Notes: a model not told the origin generated them from the sequence alone. DNA of 28,184 nt from an uncultured Verrucomicrobiota bacterium (GCA_937871685.1 CALMOL010000055.1:3818-32001), one strand, 5' to 3'; positions 15,413 to 23,620 are shown, counted from the stretch's first letter. Made by a program: numbers and translations.

Positions 15413-17155
15413 ATGCAAAAAATGAAAGCCAGCGATTACGTCGCCGCATTCCTCGACGCGCAGGATGTGCGGTGCGTTTTCGAGATGTCTGGCGGCATGA
15501 TCACGCACCTGCTCGATTCGCTGAACCAGGCAGGCCGCGTGCGCGTGGTTTCCATGCATCATGAGCAGGGAGCCTCTTTCGCCGCTGAGGGCATCGGTCG
15601 CATGACCGGAGTGCCTGGTGTCGCCATGGCAACCAGCGGACCCGGCGCCACCAACCTGCTCACCGGCATCGGCTCCTGTTATTTCGACTCGTCGCCGGCG
15701 GTGTTCATTACCGGGCAGGTTAATCGGCACGAGCAAAAAGGTGAGCGGATGGTGCGTCAGCTCGGCTTTCAGGAAACGGACATCGTGGCGATGGCCAAAC
15801 CGATTACCAAAGCGGCCTGGATGGTCAATTCCGCCGAGGAGTTGCCCGAGGCTCTCCGGCGCGCCTTTGCGCTGGCGGTGGAAGGACGGCCGGGGCCGGT
15901 GCTGCTCGACATCCCGATGGATGTGCAGCGGGATGCGACCGACGGCCAACTGCCGGACGCCCCAATCCACGCTCCGAGCGAGGGGGTGGAGGACGCCGAA
16001 TTTTACGACGATCTGTTCGCGCATCTGGCCCGGAGCGAGCGTCCGCTCATCCTGGTGGGAGGCGGCGTGCGCTCGGGCAAGGCGGCGGCCGCTTGCCGCG
16101 AGTTCATCGACCAGGCCGGGGTCCCGGCGGTAAATTCTTTGATGGCGGTCGACGTGCTGGCCTACGACGATCCGTTGCGCGTCGGCATGATCGGCTCCTA
16201 CGGCAACCGCTGGGCGAACCTGGCGCTGGGTGCCAGCGATTTCCTGCTCGTCCTCGGCAGTCGCCTGGACGTGCGCCAGACGGGCGCGAACCCCAAGGCA
16301 TTCAAGGGTCAGAAGAGCATCTTCCAGGTGGATACCGACCTCGCGGAAATGAACAACCGCGTCACGGACTGCCGTATCCACCACCGGCAGCTCAGCGCTT
16401 TTTTCAAGCAGGCGCTTGACCATCCAAAGGTAGGTCAGGTGGCGGCCCCCGCGGCGTGGCGCAACGAGATCAACCGGCTGCGCACCGAGTGGCCTGATAC
16501 CGGCGAACTGAAAGGCGTGCCGGGCATTAACCCCAACGCCTTCCTGCACGCGGTTTCGGCGGCTCCGGGCGCGCGGGCGGCATCGGCTTGGGTGGTGGAC
16601 GTCGGCCAGCACCAGATGTGGGCGGCGCAATCACTGGAACTTTACGGCGACCAGCGATTCCTGACCAGCGGGGGAATGGGATCGATGGGTTTCGCCCTGC
16701 CAGCGGCCATCGGGGCCTGCCTGGCAGACCGAGGACAGCGGCCGGTGGCCGTGGTCGCGGGCGATGGCGGCTTCCAATCCAACATCCAGGAATTGCAGAC
16801 CGTGATCCGTAATAAGCTGCCCCTGAAGCTGGTCATCGTTAACAACCAGTGCCACGGGATGGTCCGGCAGTTTCAGGAGAGCTACTTTGAAGGTCGTTAC
16901 CAATCGACCTTGTGGGGATACTCGGCTCCGGATTTCGAGGCCGTGGCCCGGGCTTACAGCATGGAAGCCCGCACGGTGGCCGATCCGGCAGGCGTGGACG
17001 ACGCCGTGCATTGGCTCTGGGCAGACCCCGGACAGCCTGCTTTGTTGCAGGTCATGGTGGACACTTCGGCCAACGCTTATCCAAAGTTGGCTTTTGGTCA
17101 TTCGATCACAGACATGGAGCCTTTCGTGAAGCCGCTTGACATGGAGGGCACCTGA
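15413..17155 (+). CDS. Thiamine-diphosphate-dependent enzyme, YerE-like (acetolactate-synthase family)
   Basis: A 580-residue ThDP enzyme of the acetolactate synthase superfamily. The catalytic Glu is E51 in MHHEQGASFAAEG, TSGPGATNLLTGI follows, and the ThDP/metal motif is G450-D-G to N477-N478. Acetolactate synthase would normally be an ilv gene with a regulatory subunit; here it lies 21 bases after rfbH. In yersiniose pathways YerE, a ThDP flavoenzyme of the same family, transfers an acetyl unit from pyruvate to C4 of CDP-3,6-dideoxy-4-keto-hexose. The gene order makes this role likely; it is inferred from context and is not proven by motifs. A second in-frame ATG at 15422 is an alternative start. 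The last bases hold GGAGG serving the next gene. Confidence 0.85.
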   Translation: MQKMKASDYVAAFLDAQDVRCVFEMSGGMITHLLDSLNQAGRVRVVSMHHEQGASFAAEGIGRMTGVPGVAMATSGPGATNLLTGIGSCYFDSSPAVFITGQVNRHEQKGERMVRQLGFQETDIVAMAKPITKAAWMVNSAEELPEALRRAFALAVEGRPGPVLLDIPMDVQRDATDGQLPDAPIHAPSEGVEDAEFYDDLFAHLARSERPLILVGGGVRSGKAAAACREFIDQAGVPAVNSLMAVDVLAYDDPLRVGMIGSYGNRWANLALGASDFLLVLGSRLDVRQTGANPKAFKGQKSIFQVDTDLAEMNNRVTDCRIHHRQLSAFFKQALDHPKVGQVAAPAAWRNEINRLRTEWPDTGELKGVPGINPNAFLHAVSAAPGARAASAWVVDVGQHQMWAAQSLELYGDQRFLTSGGMGSMGFALPAAIGACLADRGQRPVAVVAGDGGFQSNIQELQTVIRNKLPLKLVIVNNQCHGMVRQFQESYFEGRYQSTLWGYSAPDFEAVARAYSMEARTVADPAGVDDAVHWLWADPGQPALLQVMVDTSANAYPKLAFGHSITDMEPFVKPLDMEGT

Positions 17156-17159
17156 AGCC

Positions 17160-18305
17160 GTGAATCCTGCCGTGCCGGCCTCGCCGTCCGCTCGACCGGT
17201 CTCCGAATCTGGAGGCCGGCCATTGCTCTCCTTCATCATCCCGGCCTACAACGAGGAGGCTAACCTCCCGCGGCTTTTTGAGCGGGTGGGTGCGGTGGCG
17301 GACGGACTGCGGGAGCGCTGTCGCTGTGAGATGATCTTGCTCGACAACTGTAGCCGCGACCGCACGGGGGAACTCGCCGTTGTACAGTGCGCGCGCGATG
17401 CACGCTGGAAATACGTGCGGTACTCACGCAACTTCGGCGCGGAGGGATCCTTGATGGCGGGACTAGATTTCGCGCGGGGCGACGCCGTCATCAACCTGTT
17501 CTCCGATTTACAGGACCCGCCCGAGCTAATTCCGCAGATGCTCGACGAGTGGGAAAAGGGCGCGGACGTGGTTTACGGCGTTGTGCGCGAGCGCAACGAC
17601 TCCAGCAAACTCAAAACCCTGGGCGCCCGGGTCGCTTATTGGCTGATCAACCTGCTGGCAGATTGCAACATCCCCCGCAACGCGACGGATTTCCGCCTGA
17701 TGGATCGCAAGGTTGTGTTGACGTTGCGTGCCCTGCGCGAGCCTGACCGATACATGCGGGGACTGGTGCATTGGGTTGGCTTCGAGCAGCGCCCCATCGT
17801 CTACGATCGCTCCTTGCGTGTCGGCGGCCAATCATCGGCCAATCTGATTTATTGTGTCAAGTTCGCGATTCACGCGATCTTTTGTTTTTCTTCCAAGCCG
17901 CTGGATTTGGCGATGATCTCCGGCGGCGCGCTCACCATACTGTCGCTGCTGCTGGCAGTGCTTTACGGCGTGCTTTTCTTTGTCCGGCCGGTCTTTCTGA
18001 ATCCGCCACCACCGGGCATTACCACCATCCTGTTGTTGATGCTTTTCGGTCTCGGCTCGCAGTCGTTATTCATGGGCATCATTGGCAAATACGTGGGTCG
18101 CATCTACAACCAAGGGAAGGGGCGGCCGGTTTACATCGCGGATAAAACGATCGGCTTCGACGGAATCGCAGGAACGGAGAACTCGATCAATGCTGCCCCA
18201 CGTTGGATGGCAGAGGAAGCGCCGTTTCGGTCGAATGAATCGAGCGAGGCGCGCGATTCATCCCGCTCGAATGCGAGAATGGCGAACCTGGAAGCGCAAA
18301 GCTGA
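17160..18305 (+). CDS. GtrB/DPM1-like membrane-anchored GT2 glycosyltransferase
   Basis: A 381-residue GT2 enzyme of the polyprenyl-phosphate glycosyltransferase type. It has FIIPAYNEEANLPRL near the N-terminus, LLDNCSRDRTGE, RYSRNFGAEGSLMAGL and the metal site SDLQDPPELIPQML. Two C-terminal membrane segments follow (around SGGALTILSLLLAVLYGVLFF and TTILLLMLFGLGSQSLFMGII), ending in IGKYVGRIYNQGKGRPVY, all as in GtrB/ArnC relatives. It would load a sugar onto undecaprenyl phosphate at the inner membrane for later transfer by a GT-C protein, such as those at 7075-11829. GTG at 17160 is preferred: GGAGG at 17143-17147 is well placed and it starts 4 bases after the previous stop; TTG at 17136 is possible. 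The last ~45 residues are a polar, low-complexity extension. Confidence 0.88.
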   Translation: MNPAVPASPSARPVSESGGRPLLSFIIPAYNEEANLPRLFERVGAVADGLRERCRCEMILLDNCSRDRTGELAVVQCARDARWKYVRYSRNFGAEGSLMAGLDFARGDAVINLFSDLQDPPELIPQMLDEWEKGADVVYGVVRERNDSSKLKTLGARVAYWLINLLADCNIPRNATDFRLMDRKVVLTLRALREPDRYMRGLVHWVGFEQRPIVYDRSLRVGGQSSANLIYCVKFAIHAIFCFSSKPLDLAMISGGALTILSLLLAVLYGVLFFVRPVFLNPPPPGITTILLLMLFGLGSQSLFMGIIGKYVGRIYNQGKGRPVYIADKTIGFDGIAGTENSINAAPRWMAEEAPFRSNESSEARDSSRSNARMANLEAQS

Positions 18306-18690
18306 GGTGCCGCGCGGGAGGGTCTTGACCACCTGACGATGCTCGGCCTGAAATGGGAGCGCTGCTGCTCCCGCATCAGCCGACCCGCAACCCCGCGTGT
18401 TCGCTACGGGCGTCGATCCGATGCCGCTGATGCGCGAGCGCCGCGGGATCCCGGACGCCGCCGACCGACCGCGAGCGGGCTGCTCTGGACCAGCGTGCGC
18501 GAGGCGCTCAACCCCTGCCAGGCCGGCGCGTGCGATTGCGAGATCGTCACCGTCGCGCACGACATTCTGCACAAGGCCTCCAAGGTGTGCCTCCAAGATT
18601 TCGACGAGCTCCCGTTGGAAACGGGGGCAGACGTTCGCCCGCGGTGCACAATCAGCCGGATACACGCTATAAGTCGGAAATCATCATCCC
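18306..18690 (+). other. 385-bp stretch without a recognisable gene
   Basis: All three forward frames are open over part of this interval. One, from 18339, contains a stretch that looks more protein-like than its neighbours (WTSVREALNPCQAGACDCE, then IVTVAHDILHKASKV), but it then runs out of frame into glf and matches no family I know. It may be a remnant of a lost gene between the GT2 gene and glf. No terminator, tRNA or mobile-element end was seen. Confidence 0.4.
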
Positions 18691-19809
18691 ATGTCTTCCT
18701 GCGACGTCCTCATCGCCGGCTGCGGCTACGCGGGCATCGTGCTGGCGGAGCGGCTCGCCTCGCAGTGCGGGCTGCATTGCATCATCGTCGAGCGACGCGC
18801 GCACATCGGCGGCAATTCCTACGACAAGCACGACGACGCCGGCGTGCTCCTGCACCGCTACGGGCCGCACTACTTCCGCACCAACTCGGACCGCATCCGC
18901 GACTACCTTGGCCAGTTCACCGCGTGGCATCCGGTGGAATACAAGATTCTCTCCCAGGCCGAAGGGCGGCTTTGGCAGTTCCCGATCAACCTCAACACTT
19001 TCGAGCAACTACTCGGTCGGCCCAGCACCAGCGAGGAGATGGAAAGGACGCTCGCCGAGTGGCGCATCCCAATCGAGCGCCCGCGCAACTCGGAAGAGGT
19101 AATCGTCTCGCAGGTCGGCTGGCGACTCTACGAGATGTTCTTCAAGAACTACACGCGCAAGCAGTGGAAGCGCGATCCCGCCGAGCTGGATCCCTCGGTC
19201 TGCGGCCGCATCCCGGTCCGCACGAACCGCGATGACCGCTACCTTTCCGAGAAGTTCCAGGCTCTCCCGCGCGAGGGCTACACGGCGATGTTCCGCCGGA
19301 TGCTCGACCACCCGAAGATTGAGCTGCGCCTCGGCGTGGACTTCCGTGAGATCCGGCCGCAGGTGCAGTGCCGGCACGTCATCTACACGGGCATGGTGGA
19401 CGAATACTTCGGCTACTCCCTCGGCCCGCTGCCGTGGCGCTCGCTGCGCTTCGAGCCGGAAACGCTGGCGCAGGAATGGTTCCAGCCCGTAATGCAGGTG
19501 AACTATCCCAACGAGCACGAGTTCACTCGCATCGTGGAGATCAAGCACGCCACCGGGCAAAAGCTGCCGGTGACGACCATCGTGCGCGAGTATCCCGCCG
19601 ACTACACCCCCGGCGGCGAGGCCTACTATCCGATCCCCGCGCCCGACGCCCGCGCGCTTTACGAGCAATACGCCGTGCTCGCCGCGTGCGAGGAGGGCGT
19701 GTCCTTCGTTGGCCGCCTGGCGACCTACCGCTACTACAACATGGACCAGGTCGTCGGCATGGCCCTGGCCGAATTCGAGCGCCTGCGCCCCCGCCTGCGC
19801 CCGGCCTGA
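18691..19809 (+). CDS. glf: UDP-galactopyranose mutase
   Basis: A 372-residue FAD enzyme that interconverts UDP-galactopyranose and UDP-galactofuranose, the donor for galactofuranose-containing glycans. The N-terminal FAD motif is AGCGYAGIVLAERL, followed by ERRAHIGGNSYD. Family marks in order are HRYGPHYFRTN, WQFPINLNTFEQL, FFKNYTRKQWKRDPAEL, GRIPVRTNRDDRY, IYTGMVDEYFGY and FVGRLATYRYYNMDQV; the last carries the conserved flavin and substrate contacts. Length matches the bacterial family (~370-390). The ATG starts 4 residues before the FAD strand. Galactofuranosyltransferases belong to GT2, so one of the neighbouring GT2 genes may use this donor. That is inference. Confidence 0.97.
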   Translation: MSSCDVLIAGCGYAGIVLAERLASQCGLHCIIVERRAHIGGNSYDKHDDAGVLLHRYGPHYFRTNSDRIRDYLGQFTAWHPVEYKILSQAEGRLWQFPINLNTFEQLLGRPSTSEEMERTLAEWRIPIERPRNSEEVIVSQVGWRLYEMFFKNYTRKQWKRDPAELDPSVCGRIPVRTNRDDRYLSEKFQALPREGYTAMFRRMLDHPKIELRLGVDFREIRPQVQCRHVIYTGMVDEYFGYSLGPLPWRSLRFEPETLAQEWFQPVMQVNYPNEHEFTRIVEIKHATGQKLPVTTIVREYPADYTPGGEAYYPIPAPDARALYEQYAVLAACEEGVSFVGRLATYRYYNMDQVVGMALAEFERLRPRLRPA

Positions 19810-19868
19810 ACCAGCCGCTTCGGGATGGACCCGCCGCGCGGCCCAGCCCATGCTGGACCTCCGCGCGA

Positions 19869-20957
19869 ATGCCCGACGAAGCCCCCACCCCTGCCGCCTC
19901 CTCGTCGTCGGAGATCCCCGAGCTGGCCGTGGTGATGCCCGTTTTCAACGAGCAGGCTTCCGCGCGCAAGGTGGCGCTAGAGTTCTTCACCGAGGTGGAG
20001 AACTGGACCGAGCGCTTCGTTTTCCTAGCGCTCGACGACGGGTCCACCGACGGCACCCCACGTGTGCTCGCGCGCCTGCGCGAGCAGCTCGGCTCGCGCT
20101 TTGAGATCATCCGCCATGCGAACCGAGGCCACGGTCAGACTTGTCTCGCCGGTTACCGCCTCGCCGCCGAGCGCGGCATTCCCTTCGTGCTCCAGGTCGA
20201 TTCCGACGGCCAATGCGACCCGCAGTATTTCTTCCGGTTCTGGCGGCTGCGCGAGAAAGCCGACGCGGTCTACGGCCTCCGCACGCGCCGGGACGACGGC
20301 TTGCGCCGCCTCGCCGCGAGCATGGTGCTGCGTGCCTTCCTTCTCGTGGGATTCGGCGCGTGGTGCGCGGATTCCAATGTGCCCTATCGCCTGTTGCGCA
20401 CTGCCATGATCGCGCCGTTGCTGGGCCGCATCTCGCCGACTTTCAATCTCGCCAACGTCGCCCTCGCCCTCCTGCTGCGCCGCGCACCGGGCGTGCGGCA
20501 CGCCTACGTGCCCATCCGCTTCCGCGAGCGCTATGGCGGCGAGCCGAGCGTGAAGCTATCACTTTTCGGCCGCAAGGCCCTCGAGCTCGGCCGCGAGCTG
20601 CGCGCCATGCTGAGGGGCGGGAGGTCAGCCTGTCTAGACAAGGGCCCCCTTGCCACCGACGGCTGGTGCGCTTCCGATTCGCTCCGGCAAGAGCAGTCTG
20701 CTCGACCGCAAAAGCCGGTCTGCCTTTTCTTGAACAAGCACGCGACCATGGGCCGTCCTGCGTTTCTGCCGCGAGCACCCATCGCTCGCGATTCTTTTCA
20801 TCATTTCCATTTTGCCCCGGCTCATCCTGCTGTCCCCTCGGAACCAGAACTTGAGTTGGCCGTCTGGCAGCGCGTGGGGCCGGCGGCCGTTGTCGTCTTA
20901 CTCGCATGTTGGACGGCCTACTCGGTTGTCGCGTCGGTGACCGTGTGGGATTCCTAA
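19869..20957 (+). CDS. GT2 glycosyltransferase with an abnormal C-terminus fused to a decayed gene
   Basis: The GT2 part is ~250 residues: LAVVMPVFNEQASARKVAL, LALDDGSTDGTPRVL, HANRGHGQTCLAGYRLA and the metal motif QVDSDGQCDPQYFFRF, followed by NVPYRLLRTAMIAPLLGRI and YVPIRFRERYGGEPSVKLS, the typical end of DPM1-like enzymes lacking membrane segments. The natural end is expected near ELGRELRAMLRG (~20620). Instead the frame continues ~110 residues through a low-complexity stretch into a hydrophobic segment (AAVVVLLACWTAYSVVASV), which is the N-terminus of the pseudogene described at 20748-21821, and stops at TAA 20955. The core is complete, so activity is possible if the tail is tolerated. 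ATG 19869 is used, the first Met before the family domain; 59 bases separate it from glf. Confidence 0.8.
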   Translation: MPDEAPTPAASSSSEIPELAVVMPVFNEQASARKVALEFFTEVENWTERFVFLALDDGSTDGTPRVLARLREQLGSRFEIIRHANRGHGQTCLAGYRLAAERGIPFVLQVDSDGQCDPQYFFRFWRLREKADAVYGLRTRRDDGLRRLAASMVLRAFLLVGFGAWCADSNVPYRLLRTAMIAPLLGRISPTFNLANVALALLLRRAPGVRHAYVPIRFRERYGGEPSVKLSLFGRKALELGRELRAMLRGGRSACLDKGPLATDGWCASDSLRQEQSARPQKPVCLFLNKHATMGRPAFLPRAPIARDSFHHFHFAPAHPAVPSEPELELAVWQRVGPAAVVVLLACWTAYSVVASVTVWDS

Positions 20958-21821
20958 GCCTACAGCCTTGCACGCCTTTTGCTTGTGCAGTCCGACAGCC
21001 TTCTTAGCAACGAGTTGTGGAACACGCCGCGGTAGGTGGCCTTCCCCTGGTCGTTCGATGCCGTCTATTATCCCTTTCTCGCTCGGTTCCGCGGTTGGGG
21101 CGTGGCGCCTCCCAGCTACCTCTGTTTCCTCGGCCTCCTCGCCACGGCGCACCAAGCCGTGGTGAAGCAGCAGGGCCCACGGGCCGCTTGGTGGTGCAGC
21201 CTCACCCTCTTCGCCCTTCCCACGCTGATGTTCCAAGCTGGATCCACGAAGAACGACCTTGCCGTCGTCCTCGGAATCGCCTGCTGGTTCCTGCGTGGCG
21301 TTGGTGGCGCGACAGCGGCGCGCTACGCTGGCCGTCGCGCCCGGATTCACGGCGGGCGCGAAGAGCAGCGGCATGCTGCTGGCCGTGCTTCTCCGCGTGT
21401 TCACGCTCTGGCAACTCCGCTCCACCCGCACCCGGGTGATCGAGCACGCCGTCGCCCTCGCGCTTGCGGCGCTGTTACTCGGCAGGATTGTGAGCGCCGT
21501 GAGCATCATCGGCAAGGGGGTCCCTCCGACGGCCCCGCGCTCCGTGGTCTGGACTTCCGCGGGTGGAAACGCATGGAGCCTGCTCTTCCTGCCTGCGAAG
21601 CGTGCAGTGCGTCCCGAAACCCACGCTCGCTGCAGACGTGCTCCGAGCCTACGCCGCATCGCAAGCGCGGCCCTGGGTGCTCCTGCTCGACGTGCCGCCG
21701 CGGGACCTCAGCCCGTTCCTTCGGTTTGGAGAAAGGATTTTGGGCGCCCGACTGCGGCCTATATGAGGCGGTGGCTGTTTTTCCTCCCTCACGATTCATC
21801 CTGATCCGACGCCCGGCGTGA
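20748..21821 (+). pseudogene. Degraded polytopic membrane protein (GT-C-like)
   Basis: Pieces of one membrane protein can be read in order across three frames. Frame A runs from about 20748 through VASVTVWDS, TAA (20955-20957), AYSLARLLLVQSDSLLSNEL, TAG (21033-21035) and then VAFPWSFDAVYYPFL to QAGSTKNDLAVVLGIACWF (~21290). Frame B gives GFTAGAKSSGMLLAVLLRVF to AVSIIGKGVPP (~21340-21530). Frame C gives VLRAYAASQARPWVLLLDVPP (~21640-21720). Frame A then resumes with FWAPDCGLYEAVAVFPPSRF and ends at TGA 21819-21821. Two nonsense codons plus at least three frame changes mean it is not functional. The residual length (~357 codons) is short for a GT-C protein with this layout, so internal deletion is also likely. 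The WDSYSY-like loop after the first membrane segment suggests a GT-C-type transferase. Confidence 0.8.
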
Positions 21822-22510
21822 AGCTCACCGTTGTCATCCCCTGCTACAACGAGCGCGTCACTCTGCTCGACCTCATTCACGCCGTGCGGGCCGGCCCGGT
21901 GCAGGATCTGGAGATCATCGTGGTGGACGACGGCTCGACCGACGGCACGCGCGAGTTGCTGGAAGCGCAGGTGCGACCGCTCGTAGACCAAGTCATCCTG
22001 CACAAACAAAATCAGGGCAAGGGCGCCGCGTTGCGCACCGGTTTCCGCGCGGCCACCGGCGACGTTGTCGTGGTGCAGGATGCCGACCTCGAATACGATC
22101 CGCGCGAGTTTCCCCGCCTGCTCGACCCGATTCTTCACCGTCGGGCCGACGTCGTCTTCGGCTCGCGCTTCATGGGGGGCGACGCGCACCGCGTGGTCTA
22201 TTTCTGGCACATGATAGGGAACCGGTTTCTCACCCTGCTCTCCAACATGTTCACCAACCTCAACCTCACGGACATGGAAACGTGCTACAAGATGTTCCGG
22301 CGCGAGATCATTCAGGGCATCACCATCGAGGAAGACCGCTTCGGCTTCGAGCCGGAGATCACGGCGAAGATTTCCAAGCTGCCGGACTGCGCGATCTACG
22401 AGGTGGGCATCTCCTATTACGGGCGCACCTACAAGGAAGGCAAGAAGATCGGCTGGCGCGACGGCTTCCGGGCCATCTACGCCATTCTGAAATACAATCT
22501 TTTCCGCTGA
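21818..22510 (+). CDS. DPM1-like GT2 glycosyltransferase
   Basis: A 230-residue GT2 enzyme of the dolichol/polyprenyl-phosphate mannosyl- or glucosyltransferase type, without membrane segments. It begins KLTVVIPCYNERVTLLDLI, followed by EIIVVDDGSTDGTRELL, NQGKGAALRTGFRAATGD and the metal-binding QDADLEYDPREFPRLL. Then come GSRFMGG, TDMETCYKMFRREI and EPEITAKISKLPDCAIYEVGISYYGRTYKEGKKIGWRDG, cited here as the consecutive family motifs of the bacterial DPM1-like group. The start is GTG, overlapping the TGA of the preceding pseudogene (GTGA), so it was probably translationally coupled to that gene when it was intact. It likely makes a polyprenyl-phosphate sugar at the inner membrane. It is the last gene of the polysaccharide locus and ends 16 bases from the convergent yraN. 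Confidence 0.92.
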   Translation: MKLTVVIPCYNERVTLLDLIHAVRAGPVQDLEIIVVDDGSTDGTRELLEAQVRPLVDQVILHKQNQGKGAALRTGFRAATGDVVVVQDADLEYDPREFPRLLDPILHRRADVVFGSRFMGGDAHRVVYFWHMIGNRFLTLLSNMFTNLNLTDMETCYKMFRREIIQGITIEEDRFGFEPEITAKISKLPDCAIYEVGISYYGRTYKEGKKIGWRDGFRAIYAILKYNLFR

Positions 22511-22526
22511 TCCGGCGCGCCTCGGC

Positions 22527-22988
22527 TCACCATCGCAAGGGTTCCGGCAGGGCGAAGGCGGCCTCGATCCGTTCGACTTCCGGTTTGCCTCCGGGCGGCA
22601 GGATCACCTCGACGATGTCGAAACGAAAGGGCACGTCGGGCTGGTCGAGCATCCGCAGCCACGCTACTGCGCCGCGCGAGATGAGCGCCTGCTTTTCGAG
22701 GTTCACCGCGTCGGCCGGGCGGGAAAGGTTCGAATGCGCGGAGCGCGTCTTCACCTCCACGAAAACCAGCACCTTTCCGTGGCGGCAGACGAGGTCCACC
22801 TCACCACCGCGCGGGGCGCGGAAGTTTCGGTGGAGAATTTTCCAGCCCTGCCGGCGCAGCCAGCGCGCGGCCTCCTTCTCGCCCCGCCGGCCGAGCGCGT
22901 GGCGTAGGTCCTTGTCAGGCCCCCTCCAGCGGGAGAAGGCGTTGCGCCACCGGCTCAAAAGAGCGGCGATGGATCGGGCAGGGGCCAT
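22527..22988 (-). CDS. yraN: YraN family protein (UPF0102)
   Basis: A 153-residue protein of the UPF0102/YraN family, which has a restriction-endonuclease-like fold and unknown biological role. Family marks are GRRGEKEAARWLRRQGWKIL, then the nuclease-like core NFRAPRGGEVDLVCRHGKVLVFVEVKTR with the acidic E/D...E-V-K pattern, and RFDIVEVILPPGG near the C-terminus. ATG 22988 is preferred; an upstream ATG at 23024 would lengthen the overlap with rnhB. Even so it overlaps the end of rnhB by 74 bases, and the family domain itself begins only ~30 residues in. rnhB next to yraN is a common bacterial arrangement. Confidence 0.9.
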   Translation of the reverse strand: MAPARSIAALLSRWRNAFSRWRGPDKDLRHALGRRGEKEAARWLRRQGWKILHRNFRAPRGGEVDLVCRHGKVLVFVEVKTRSAHSNLSRPADAVNLEKQALISRGAVAWLRMLDQPDVPFRFDIVEVILPPGGKPEVERIEAAFALPEPLRW

Positions 22989-23607
22989 GGGCGAACAGCT
23001 TGGCCAAGTGCCCGGCCGTTGCATAGCCCTTGTGCTGGGCGAAGCCGTAGTCCGGCCAGCGCGCGTCGGCCTCGCGCATCCAGCGGTCGCGCGTGACCTT
23101 CGCCAGGATGCTCGCCGCGGCGATGGACAGCGAGCGAGCGTCGCCCTTCACCAGCGCCGTGTGGGGCAAGGGGAACGGCCGCACCGGAAGCCCGTCGATC
23201 AGGGCGTGCGTGGGCGCAGGGTTGACCAAGGCGGCAACCGCACGGCGCATCGCCTCGTGCGTGGCGCGCAGGATGTTTAGCCGGTCAATCTCCTCCGTTT
23301 CGACGATCGCCACCGCCCAGCGAACGTGCGCGAGGTCGGCAACTAGTCGCGCGTGAAGCTTCTCGCGCAGCGACTCGGGCACGAGCTTGGAATCGTGGAG
23401 CAGCCGGCTGCGCGACCACGGCGAGCCCGGCGCAAGGATCACCGCCGCGGCCACCACCGGGCCGGCCAGCGGCCCGCGGCCCGCCTCGTCGATGCCGGCC
23501 ACGCCGCTCTCCCCCGTGGCGTAAAGTTGGCGCTCAAAGTCGAAGTGCGGTCGCGGGATCTTCTTCCCCGGACGTCGCACAGGTGGCGGAACGTCGGGCG
23601 GAATCAT
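22915..23607 (-). CDS. rnhB: Ribonuclease HII
   Basis: A 230-residue cytoplasmic endonuclease that cuts RNA in RNA-DNA hybrids and removes single misincorporated ribonucleotides. The N-terminal active-site motif is GIDEAGRGPLAGPVVAAAV, carrying the first Asp and Glu. LLHDSKLVPESLREKL follows, then the third acidic residue in HALIDGLPV and the helix SIAAASILAKVTRDRWM with the last Asp. GYATAGHLAKLFAHGPCPIHRRSF is the conserved C-terminal part. Length fits. The ~35-residue Pro/Arg-rich N-terminal extension is not conserved, so a later start cannot be excluded. It follows rplS on the same strand, but a strong terminator lies between them. Confidence 0.96.
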   Translation of the reverse strand: MIPPDVPPPVRRPGKKIPRPHFDFERQLYATGESGVAGIDEAGRGPLAGPVVAAAVILAPGSPWSRSRLLHDSKLVPESLREKLHARLVADLAHVRWAVAIVETEEIDRLNILRATHEAMRRAVAALVNPAPTHALIDGLPVRPFPLPHTALVKGDARSLSIAAASILAKVTRDRWMREADARWPDYGFAQHKGYATAGHLAKLFAHGPCPIHRRSFEPVAQRLLPLEGA

Positions 23608-23620
23608 GCCTGGTCAGCGC

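Noticed and set aside
13970..16630. 886-codon open frame on the minus strand
   Set aside because: It lies opposite rfbH and the ThDP gene, both with clear catalytic motifs; the minus translation is His/Arg/Gly-rich without family features. It is a high-GC antisense shadow.
20958..21817. Separate small genes read from each of the three frames
   Set aside because: The pieces are consecutive parts of a single membrane protein interrupted by stops and frame changes, so they are treated as one pseudogene.
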